Shown one piece after another: positions 1 through 6,651 of a stretch of DNA of 6,651 nt (position 1 is its first letter; every line of letters starts with the position of its first letter). Origin of the DNA: Actinomycetes bacterium (GTDB lineage: Bacteria > Actinomycetota > Acidimicrobiia > Spongiisociales > UBA5794); the NCBI GenBank assembly GCA_024275815.1, contig JAJRYI010000164.1, forward strand, positions 1 through 6,651, read 5' to 3'. A program made the position numbers and the translations under genes. The notes under the pieces were generated by a model, which did not search any database, was not told the origin of the DNA, and saw only the letters and a list, made by a program, of their open reading frames with translations.

Positions 1-1
1 C

Positions 2-1540
<1,539 letters not shown>

Positions 1541-1552
1541 GAGTGTTGCAAT

Positions 1553-1572
1553 CCCACCCGTACCGGGGTGGG
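1553..1572 (+). terminator. Hairpin after ligA, possible terminator
   Basis: CCCACCC at 1553-1559 pairs perfectly with GGGTGGG at 1566-1572 around a six-base loop, starting 12 bases after the ligA stop. The position and the strong 7-bp GC-rich stem suit a transcription terminator separating ligA from the next operon. No T-run follows, so it is not a classical intrinsic terminator; U-poor terminators are reported in high-GC bacteria. It could instead be an operator or leader structure. Confidence 0.4.
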
Positions 1573-1575
1573 GTG

Positions 1576-1584
1576 TGGTAGATT
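1576..1584 (+). promoter_or_regulatory. Candidate extended -10 promoter element for the bc operon
   Basis: TGGTAGATT reads as an extended -10: TG at 1576-1577, one base, then TAGATT at 1579-1584. It lies after the ligA hairpin and about 145 bases before the first gene of the operon, in the only gap upstream of that operon. No convincing -35 box sits at 16-18 bp; the TTGCAA at 1546-1551 is too far upstream. This rests on motif resemblance only. Confidence 0.25.
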
Positions 1585-1604
1585 CGCACGAGATCGACCA
1601 TCGA

Positions 1605-1628
1605 GAGAACGCGGTCCCCGTGGTTCTC
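1605..1628 (+). promoter_or_regulatory. Inverted repeat in the operon leader
   Basis: GAGAAC at 1605-1610 is matched by GTTCTC at 1623-1628. Inside, CGG (1612-1614) can pair with CCG (1618-1620) around the loop TCC, giving a two-part stem with a small internal bulge. The palindrome CTCGCGAG at 1626-1633 overlaps the right arm. The repeat lies between the promoter candidate and the first gene, so it may be an operator or a leader hairpin. I do not recognise the motif, and GC-rich gaps often form such stems by chance. Confidence 0.25.
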
Positions 1629-1712
1629 GCGAGGGACGGTCGCCGGCTCTATGAAGGAAGCGTGCGCTATGGACCGAACCCAGGCTGACGACTCTGTGAC
1701 AGACCCTGTATC

Positions 1713-1721
1713 GGAAGGGAG
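1713..1721 (+). promoter_or_regulatory. Ribosome binding site favouring the ATG at 1729
   Basis: The purine-rich GGAAGGGAG ends seven bases before the ATG at 1729. A competing site, GAAGGAAG at 1653-1660, stands eight bases before an in-frame ATG at 1669. The 20 codons between 1669 and 1728 have clearly lower third-position GC (about 13 of 20) than the codons after 1729, where nearly all end in G or C. This supports 1729 as the true start. Confidence 0.55.
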
Positions 1722-1728
1722 CGGGAGC

Positions 1729-1938
1729 ATGAGCGGTGCGAAGGTGTGGCTCATCGGGTTCGGGATCTTCGCCTACTTCACGATCACCACCGCGTGGCTG
1801 CCGTCCAAGTTGTTGCAGGGCCCCCTTGCAGGGAGCAGCCGGTTCGTCCAGGACCTCGTGACGCTCATCGTGTGGGGGTTCTTTCTCGGTGCCGGCATCC
1901 TGGCACTGCGCAAGGCACAGAAACGCGGTTTGATCTGA
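1729..1938 (+). CDS. Small protein with two membrane helices, possible bc-complex subunit
   Basis: I do not recognise this 69-residue protein as a named family. Two hydrophobic segments are visible, about residues 6-24 and 40-60, joined by a short loop (PSKLLQGPLAGSSR). The C-terminus is basic (RKAQKRG), so by the positive-inside rule both ends should face the cytoplasm. Its codon use matches the following genes. Its stop overlaps the ATG of the flavoprotein gene by one base, and that gene has no good ribosome binding site of its own, so the two are probably translationally coupled. Position and topology suggest a membrane anchor or small accessory subunit for the oxidoreductase; this is inference. 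In-frame starts at 1669 (89 residues, good ribosome binding site) and 1651 (95 residues) are alternatives, but codon bias favours 1729. Confidence 0.75.
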   Translation: MSGAKVWLIGFGIFAYFTITTAWLPSKLLQGPLAGSSRFVQDLVTLIVWGFFLGAGILALRKAQKRGLI

Positions 1939-3761
1939 TGCAGGAACTGGACTTCTTCGACAGCAACATCCCGTGCCTTGCAGCGTGCCCCGTCAACACG
2001 AACGCGGGCCTGTACGTTGCCGCGATCGCTGAAGGCGACGATGAGGGTGCCTACCTCGCTGCGCGACTGCCCAACCCGTTCGCATCGGTGTGTGCCAGGG
2101 TGTGTGCCGCGCCATGTGAGGATGCCTGCCGTCGGGGAACACTCGATGCCCCCGTCGCGATACGAGCGCTGAAGCGCTTCGTGACCGAGCAGTACGGGGT
2201 CGAAGCCGGCTCTGCATCGCTCGTATCTGAAGTCGCCAAAGCACCATCGGTACAGAGGCCCGAGAGCATCGGGATCATCGGTGGTGGCCCCTGCGGCCTT
2301 GCAGCGGCTCACGACCTGGCCAAGCTCGGCTACCAGGTCACGATCTATGAAGCCACCGACATCCTTGGGGGGATGATGGTGATGGGCATCCCGGAGTACC
2401 GGCTGCCTCGTGATCTCGTCGCCGCCGAGATCCAGACGATCATCGACATGGGTGTCGAGGTGCACTACAACACACAGCTCGGTGTGAACGCGAACCTCAC
2501 CGAGATCAGAGAACGCCACGACGCCGTGCTCGTGGCGATCGGTGCAACTCTCGGGCGGGGCCTGGACCTCGAGGGCCATGAAGCTGATGGAGTTCTGCGG
2601 GCCATCGAGTACCTCATCAACGCCAACCGGGGATTCGCCGTCGATATCGGTGAGCGGGTCGTGGTCATCGGTGGTGGTGACGTCGCCATGGATGCTGCAC
2701 GCACAGCGCTGCGAACCGAGGCGTATGAGGCGAAGGCGGGAAGTCAGAACACCGACCGATCCGTCATGACCGCAGCACTCGACGCTGCACGAACCGCTGC
2801 ACGAGGCGGTGCCAGGCAGGTGACCGTCATCTCGCTCGAATCGAAGGAAGAGATGCCTGCCGACGAGTTCGAGCTCGAAGAGGCGATCCGGGAGGACATC
2901 GGGTTCATCAACCGGAGAGGCCCTGCCAAGATCTTGACGAAGGACGGAAAGGTCGTTGGGCTCGAAACGGTCGGCGTCAAGTCCGTGTTCGATGAGGATG
3001 GCCGGTTCTCACCGGTGTTCGATCCCGACGACCTTGAAACGATCGAGGCCGATACGGTGATCCTCGCGATCGGTCAGGCCATCGACGTCGAGGCGCTCGG
3101 CCCCGACGGGCCCGAGATCACGCCGAGGAAGACGATCGGTGTCAGACCTGATGACCTCGCAACGTCCCTGCCGATGGTGTGGGCAGGAGGTGACGCCGCT
3201 CACGGTCCCCGCAGCTTGATCGACGCGATCGCCGACGGCAGGAAGGCAGCTTCCCAGATCCACCAGGCCTTCGGTGGTGCAGTCGAGGAACGTGTCAAGG
3301 GCCACATGGTCAAGTTGCAGCAGTTCCACAGGTTCGACGATCGGTACGACACGATCGAGCGGGTGAGCGTCCCGACCATCGCTACCGATCGCCGGATAGG
3401 CCTCAGCGAGGTGGAAACGGGGTTCACCCCCGAACAAGCGCGTTGTGAAGCACAGCGGTGTCTCCGTTGCTTCGCGAACATCCTGCTCGAAGCCGACAAG
3501 TGTGTGCTCTGTGCGCTGTGTGTCGATGTCTGCCCCGTCAAGGTCATCTCGATCGTTCCATCACAAGAGATCGATCCTGAGAAGGTGGGAACGACCGCAC
3601 TCGTACTCGACGAGCGTGGATGTATCAGATGTGCCCTGTGCGTCGAGCGCTGTCCGACCAACGCTCTGTCGATGGGGATATGGTCCGGGGTGGGTGTGCC
3701 TGCCGGCGTATCGATGCCCATCGAACTGACGATGCCGGTGGGAATGGGAGGCAACACATGA
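1938..3761 (+). CDS. GltD-like FAD/NAD(P) oxidoreductase with N- and C-terminal iron-sulfur regions
   Basis: This 607-residue cytoplasmic flavoprotein belongs to the family of the glutamate synthase small subunit and the N-terminal part of dihydropyrimidine dehydrogenase. The N-terminal iron-sulfur domain has cysteines 13, 17, 52, 56, 60 and 64. FAD binding is shown by IGGGPCGLAAA (114-124), GGMMVMGIPEYRLP (144-157), VILAIGQ and the AGGD motif ending at D419. A second Rossmann fold carries VVVIGGGDVAMD (241-252) for NAD(P)H. EAQRCLRC (504-511) precedes two ferredoxin motifs, C522/525/528/532 and C562/565/568/572. GltD itself is about 470 residues; the extra length is the ferredoxin region and an insertion near 256-285. 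The start at 1938 overlaps the previous stop; an upstream in-frame ATG at 1746 only gives a read-through of the preceding gene. No glutamate synthase large subunit is present, so glutamate synthesis is unlikely. Its place beside cytochrome b suggests electron exchange between NAD(P)H and the quinone pool. Confidence 0.9.
   Translation: MQELDFFDSNIPCLAACPVNTNAGLYVAAIAEGDDEGAYLAARLPNPFASVCARVCAAPCEDACRRGTLDAPVAIRALKRFVTEQYGVEAGSASLVSEVAKAPSVQRPESIGIIGGGPCGLAAAHDLAKLGYQVTIYEATDILGGMMVMGIPEYRLPRDLVAAEIQTIIDMGVEVHYNTQLGVNANLTEIRERHDAVLVAIGATLGRGLDLEGHEADGVLRAIEYLINANRGFAVDIGERVVVIGGGDVAMDAARTALRTEAYEAKAGSQNTDRSVMTAALDAARTAARGGARQVTVISLESKEEMPADEFELEEAIREDIGFINRRGPAKILTKDGKVVGLETVGVKSVFDEDGRFSPVFDPDDLETIEADTVILAIGQAIDVEALGPDGPEITPRKTIGVRPDDLATSLPMVWAGGDAAHGPRSLIDAIADGRKAASQIHQAFGGAVEERVKGHMVKLQQFHRFDDRYDTIERVSVPTIATDRRIGLSEVETGFTPEQARCEAQRCLRCFANILLEADKCVLCALCVDVCPVKVISIVPSQEIDPEKVGTTALVLDERGCIRCALCVERCPTNALSMGIWSGVGVPAGVSMPIELTMPVGMGGNT
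3746..3751 (+). promoter_or_regulatory. Strong ribosome binding site for cytochrome b
   Basis: GGGAGG lies six bases before the ATG at 3758, inside the last codons of the flavoprotein gene. It fixes the cytochrome b start, which overlaps the upstream stop in ATGA, against an upstream in-frame ATG at 3620 that would lie deep inside the flavoprotein gene. Confidence 0.7.
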
Positions 3762-5011
3762 GCCTGATCGATCAGATTCGCGAGTCCACGATCGGACGGT
3801 CGTTCTGGCGGGCGCCAAAGCGCGTCACTGATCGGGATCGTGCAGCCGGTCACTGGAGTAACTTCCTCCTGCACATCTATCCGGTGAAGGTGAGGAGACG
3901 GGAAGCCAGTTTCCGCTGGTCCTGGTTCCTCGGGGTGACATCGATGGTGTTGTTCGGGTCGCTCGTTGCGTCGGGTGTCTACCTGATGTTCTTCTACGTT
4001 CCGTCGCCCTCGACCGCCTACGGGGACATCAACTTCCTCCAGACGAACGTGGCCTTCGGGCAGTACATCCGAAACATCCACCGTTGGTCCGCTCACCTCA
4101 TGGTGCTTGCAGTCGCTGCACACATGGCGAGGATGTTCTACCGCGGTGCGTACAAGCCGCCTCGCGAGTTCAACTGGGTGGTCGGGGTCGTCCTCCTCGT
4201 CCTCACGTTGCTGCTGTCGTTCACCGGCTACCTGTTGCCGTGGGACCAGCTGGCGTACTGGGCCGTGACCGTGGGAACGTCGATGGCGGACTTCGTCCCG
4301 TTCATCGGTGACACCATCCGTGCAATGCTGATCGGTGGTACCGAGGTCGGTGCTCAAACACTGGTTCGGTTCTACGTCCTGCACGTCGCCGTCTTGCCCG
4401 CGGCACTGATCGGGTTGCTGCTGCTCCACTTGTGGCGGTGGCGAAAGGACTCGATGCTCGACTTCGGAACCGACAAGGCGAGCTTTGCACCGGTCGTTGC
4501 TGAGACGGTGCCTGCGGGTGACCAGCGCATCCTCGGCTACGTAGAGGGCTCACCACCCGTAGGAGATCGCAAGGTGCCTGCCGAGGAGGACGCGGTCATG
4601 GTGTGGCCGCATCTGCTGATCCGCCACGCCGTTGCTGCGCTGACGGTGATGGTCTACGTGCTCCTCCTTGCACTGGCTTTCAACGCACCGCTCGATGAGA
4701 TGGCGAACCCAACGGTGACGCCGAACCCGGAGAAGGCACCGTGGTACTTCGCTGCCCTTCAGGAACTGCTGTTCCGGTTCCATCCGTTGGTCGCCGGCGT
4801 CCTCGTGCCGACGGCGATCCTCGTTGGTCTCGTCGGCTTGCCGTACTTCGACCGGAACCCTGAAACGCGTATCAAGAAGCGCAAAGTGGCTGTGGCCACA
4901 TTCACGATCTTCATGGTCGTGTGGATCATCCTGACGATCATCGGATTCGCCTTCCGGGGACCCAACTGGGGCTGGGTCTGGCCGTGGCAGGAATGGTATG
5001 GAAAGCTATGA
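3758..5011 (+). CDS. Cytochrome b of a bc-type complex (fused b6 and subunit IV)
   Basis: This 417-residue membrane protein is the quinol-oxidising core subunit of a cytochrome bc complex. The N-terminal half resembles cytochrome b6. Helix B has haem ligands H108 and H122 within RNIHRWSAHLMV, followed by the YKPPRE turn. GYLLPWDQLAYWAV (157-170) leads into the Qo region. Helix D has ligands H209 and H224, with 14 residues between them as in b6 rather than the 13 of mitochondrial-type cytochrome b. After a linker of about 60 residues, the C-terminal half resembles subunit IV, with APWY at 327-330 in place of PEWY. By eye there are seven membrane helices: about 55-80, 108-128, 140-160, 205-226, 289-308, 343-363 and 377-397. 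The protein ends in a Trp-rich tail. Alignment from memory places F57 where b6 has the cysteine that binds haem c_i. Starts and stops overlap both neighbours by ATGA, implying co-translation. Confidence 0.95.
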   Translation: MSLIDQIRESTIGRSFWRAPKRVTDRDRAAGHWSNFLLHIYPVKVRRREASFRWSWFLGVTSMVLFGSLVASGVYLMFFYVPSPSTAYGDINFLQTNVAFGQYIRNIHRWSAHLMVLAVAAHMARMFYRGAYKPPREFNWVVGVVLLVLTLLLSFTGYLLPWDQLAYWAVTVGTSMADFVPFIGDTIRAMLIGGTEVGAQTLVRFYVLHVAVLPAALIGLLLLHLWRWRKDSMLDFGTDKASFAPVVAETVPAGDQRILGYVEGSPPVGDRKVPAEEDAVMVWPHLLIRHAVAALTVMVYVLLLALAFNAPLDEMANPTVTPNPEKAPWYFAALQELLFRFHPLVAGVLVPTAILVGLVGLPYFDRNPETRIKKRKVAVATFTIFMVVWIILTIIGFAFRGPNWGWVWPWQEWYGKL

Positions 5012-5514
5012 GTGAAGATCTACAACGTCGCAAGTTCCTCTCCCGGATGTGGAAGGGAGGGTTGGCGATCATGGCAGGTGCCGCGGCGTGGACGTCGTGG
5101 GATTTCCTGCAACCAGTCGCAGGCCAGGCCGGTGGCCCGATCGCGACCGTCGCCCCGGACGTCGTACCGACGGAGAGCGTGCTCGAGGTCCCCGCGATGC
5201 GCGGGTACCTCACGGAAGCCGCCGGTGAGGTGGTCCCGCTCTACTGGAAGTGCCCGCACCTTGGATGCAAGGTGCCGTGGTGTGAGAGTTCGGGCCAGTT
5301 CGAGTGTCCGTGCCACGGCTCCGTGTTCAACAGGATCGGTGAGTACCGCAGGGGACCCGCACCGAGAGGGATGGACAAGTACGAGTTCGAAGTCATCGAC
5401 GGTGTCATCGTTCCCGACACGTCCAAGATCATTCGCGGTGCACCCGCAGGAACCGCTGAGACCATCGATGAGCCGCCCCGCGGCCCCGAATGTATCGACC
5501 CGACACTGGAGTAG
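5008..5514 (+). CDS. Rieske [2Fe-2S] protein of the bc complex
   Basis: This 168-residue protein takes electrons from quinol at the Qo site and passes them to cytochrome c. The N-terminus has a twin-arginine-like motif (RRKFLS, 7-12) followed by a hydrophobic stretch at about 17-34, as in membrane-anchored Rieske proteins exported by Tat. The cluster boxes are CPHLGC (82-87) and CPCHGS (100-105): C82 and C100 bind one iron, H84 and H103 the other, and C87 and C102 should form the stabilising disulfide. The 12-residue spacing between the boxes, and the VPW that follows box I, match the b6f Rieske type. GEYRRGPAPRGMDKY follows, corresponding to the Pro loop. The ATG at 5008 shares ATGA with the cytochrome b stop, and the only nearby ribosome-binding sequences are poorly spaced, so translation is probably coupled. 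An in-frame ATG at 4993 is less likely, because 5008 places the RR motif at the usual N-terminal distance. Confidence 0.95.
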   Translation: MSEDLQRRKFLSRMWKGGLAIMAGAAAWTSWDFLQPVAGQAGGPIATVAPDVVPTESVLEVPAMRGYLTEAAGEVVPLYWKCPHLGCKVPWCESSGQFECPCHGSVFNRIGEYRRGPAPRGMDKYEFEVIDGVIVPDTSKIIRGAPAGTAETIDEPPRGPECIDPTLE

Positions 5515-6255
5515 ATGCTGAGCATGCCTACGAATGGAAACGGCCTCGAGAGCCGCACGAATCGATGGATGATCGCAGGCCTCGCGCTGATGCTGATCGG
5601 CGTGCTCGCTTTCCCGATCTATCGCATCTATGAACCGGTCCAACGAGCCGAGGCAGCCGAGGAGACGCAGAGGAACCTGGCGCTGGCGGGTGAGAGCCTG
5701 TGGAGTTCCACATGCGCGTCATGTCACGGATCGTTCGGCCAGGGCGTCGACGCCCCAGCGTTGAACTCGATCCAGTTCCTGACGATCGCCTCCGATGAAC
5801 AGATCCTCTCGATCGCCAGTTCAGGAGTACCCGGCACCGAGATGTCTGCGTACGGCCAGCAGTTCGGTGGACCCCTGACACAGGAGCAACTCGTCTCCGT
5901 CGTTGCGTGTATCCGCTCGTGGGAGGACACCGCGCCCGACAGGCCCGACTGGAGGGAGATGCTCGAGGCAGGCGGTGGCGGCCACGATGAGGCCCCAGCC
6001 GACGGTGACGGTCACGACGAGGCCCCACCTGCAGACGACCACGACGCCGACGGTGCAGACGACCACGACGAGGTTTCCTCAACCGATGGACCACCTGCCT
6101 GTGGCCCCGACTACGACATCGCGGCCTTTGCCGACCACGACGCCGACGGTGCAGACGACCACGACGAGGTACCTGCCGAGGACGCCGACCACGCCGAAGA
6201 CGGCGATGCCGATGCAGACGGCCACGACGAGGGCACGTCCAGCCACGACGGCTGA
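5515..6255 (+). CDS. Membrane-anchored monohaem cytochrome c with His/Asp-rich tail
   Basis: This 246-residue protein is the likely electron acceptor of the Rieske protein. A single hydrophobic anchor (about 18-36) with no obvious cleavage site is followed by a class I cytochrome c domain. The haem attachment site is CASCH (67-71), and GTEMSAYGQQFGGPLT provides the probable axial M110. The domain ends near VVACIRSWEDTAP, resembling the small c-type domains (cbb3 subunit III-like) often found with such bc operons. Residues 153-246 form a low-complexity tail with 9 His, 28 Asp, 7 Glu and no Lys or Arg. It includes two identical 13-residue blocks at 175-187 and 207-219. With the anchor at the N-terminus, the haem domain and tail should lie outside the membrane. 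The tail may bind metal ions; this is inference. The ATG at 5515 directly follows the Rieske TAG; ATG 5524 is an alternative three codons in. Confidence 0.9.
   Translation: MLSMPTNGNGLESRTNRWMIAGLALMLIGVLAFPIYRIYEPVQRAEAAEETQRNLALAGESLWSSTCASCHGSFGQGVDAPALNSIQFLTIASDEQILSIASSGVPGTEMSAYGQQFGGPLTQEQLVSVVACIRSWEDTAPDRPDWREMLEAGGGGHDEAPADGDGHDEAPPADDHDADGADDHDEVSSTDGPPACGPDYDIAAFADHDADGADDHDEVPAEDADHAEDGDADADGHDEGTSSHDG
6037..6170 (+). repeat. Two identical 38-base direct repeats, 96 bases apart
   Basis: Bases 6037-6074 are identical to 6133-6170 (38 bases; one more matching base on the left). The offset is 96 bases, exactly 32 codons, so both copies are read in the same frame and encode DHDADGADDHDEV. 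The bases between the copies do not match at this offset. A weaker repeat of GHDEAP units precedes them at about 5983-6028. The block is part of the acidic tail of the cytochrome c gene and probably grew by in-frame duplication or slippage. Confidence 0.9.
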
Positions 6256-6265
6256 CAAAGAGTCA

Positions 6266-6285
6266 CCCCGGCCGAAAGTGCGGGG
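6266..6285. terminator. Short hairpin between convergent genes, weak terminator candidate
   Basis: CCCCG at 6266-6270 pairs with CGGGG at 6281-6285 around a ten-base loop. It lies in the 40-base gap between the cytochrome c stop and the stop of the minus-strand gene, where a bidirectional terminator would be expected. The stem is only five pairs, and neither side has a clear T-run. Confidence 0.25.
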
Positions 6286-6295
6286 ATGTGAAGCG

Positions 6296-6651
6296 TCAGA
6301 TGTCGGGCGTGAACGACGAGGACACGTCGAGATGCGCAACATCGGCGCCTGTGGCAGCACGCAAGACCAGGGCGCTTGGCTCGAGATCGTCGAGGGAGAG
6401 CGCCGCTGTGGCAGCGTTGCCACGCCCGAACATGCCGATACCGATCCCGAGGGCGATCACGAGGGGTATCGCAGCGGTCCACGTCGGTGCCGTGACGGTC
6501 GACAGGAGCGGGACGAAGAACCCGAGCGTGATGAAGATCAACGCCGCGAGAGGTGTCACGTAGGGGATGAGTGACGATAGGACGGTGACGTCGATGAGGG
6601 CGATCGCCATCATGGCGATCAGGAACCCACCGGCCATCGACCATGCGAAGA
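6296..6651 (-). CDS. Membrane protein of unknown function, probably 5' partial
   Basis: I do not recognise this protein. The minus-strand frame ends at the TGA complementary to 6296-6298 and is open to the window edge. An ATG at 6637 would give 113 residues, but the frame continues upstream (FAWS before that Met) and no ribosome binding site is visible in the 14 bases available, so the true start may lie outside. Codon use is strongly GC-rich at third positions, as in the other genes, which supports real coding. Counting from that Met, about three hydrophobic segments are visible: 3-27, 29-50 and 54-72. A polar C-terminal stretch of about 40 residues follows (SLDDLEP onward), ending in SSSFTPDI. 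The gene converges on the cytochrome c gene, so it is not part of that operon, and nothing links it to respiration. Confidence 0.7.
   Translation of the reverse strand, partial: FAWSMAGGFLIAMMAIALIDVTVLSSLIPYVTPLAALIFITLGFFVPLLSTVTAPTWTAAIPLVIALGIGIGMFGRGNAATAALSLDDLEPSALVLRAATGADVAHLDVSSSFTPDI

Noticed and set aside
1746..1937. N-terminal extension of the flavoprotein from the ATG at 1746
   Set aside because: The extension is an Arg/His-rich shadow of the small membrane protein gene. The conserved iron-sulfur domain begins just after the ATG at 1938.
1938..3761. Glutamate synthase small subunit (gltD) as the gene name
   Set aside because: There is no gltB nearby, the protein has an extra C-terminal ferredoxin region, the NADPH arginine motif is missing, and the context is respiratory.
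3200..4429. Long minus-strand open frame of 409 codons
   Set aside because: It lies opposite the flavoprotein and cytochrome b genes and spans their junction. Its translation is low in hydrophobic order and rich in Arg, His, Asp and Gln with no motif, as expected of a shadow in GC-rich DNA.
5281..5283. Extra cysteine (C92) between the two Rieske boxes
   Set aside because: As I recall, VPWC at this point is common in related high-GC bacterial Rieske proteins, so it is probably an ordinary family feature.
5903..6574. Plus-strand frame with a Thr/Pro-rich repeat overlapping the cytochrome c tail
   Set aside because: The Thr-rich text is the same GAC-CAC repeat read one frame off. It crosses the cytochrome c stop and the convergent gene. 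The cytochrome c frame continues from a clear haem domain without a break and has near-complete G/C at third positions.

Overview
The window comes from a high-GC bacterium with strong G/C preference at third codon positions. An actinobacterial lineage is the best guess: the Rieske motif (VPWC after box I, CPCHGS in box II, then GPAPRGMD) resembles high-GC Gram-positive versions as I remember them. This is inference; no rRNA or other taxonomic marker is present.

Layout. Bases 2-1540 hold the 3' three quarters of ligA, the NAD-dependent DNA ligase. A 188-base gap (1541-1728) follows, with a hairpin, a weak promoter candidate and a second inverted repeat. Bases 1729-6255 are a tightly packed five-gene plus-strand operon: a 69-residue protein with two membrane helices; a 607-residue GltD-like FAD/NAD(P) oxidoreductase with N- and C-terminal iron-sulfur regions; a 417-residue cytochrome b that fuses b6-like and subunit IV-like halves; a Rieske protein; and a membrane-anchored monohaem cytochrome c with a long His/Asp-rich tail. 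The four junctions are a 1-base overlap, two 4-base ATGA overlaps, and an abutting stop and start. Bases 6296-6651 carry a convergent minus-strand gene for a membrane protein I do not recognise, probably cut by the window edge.

How the genes fit together. Cytochrome b, Rieske protein and cytochrome c are the redox core of a bc-type quinol:cytochrome c oxidoreductase. The flavoprotein in the same transcript has an FAD site, a pyridine nucleotide site and two ferredoxin-type [4Fe-4S] motifs. This suggests a bc complex that exchanges electrons directly with NAD(P)H: either as an entry point for NADH electrons, or in reverse, with the low-potential b-haem branch of quinol oxidation driving NAD+ reduction. 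The small membrane protein could anchor the flavoprotein. The components are read directly from sequence; that they form one complex, and the electron direction, are inference.

The main points of interest are the coupling of the dehydrogenase to the bc core, the acidic and His-rich tail of the cytochrome c with a repeated 38-base block, and a roughly 30-residue insertion in the nucleotide-binding domain of the flavoprotein.
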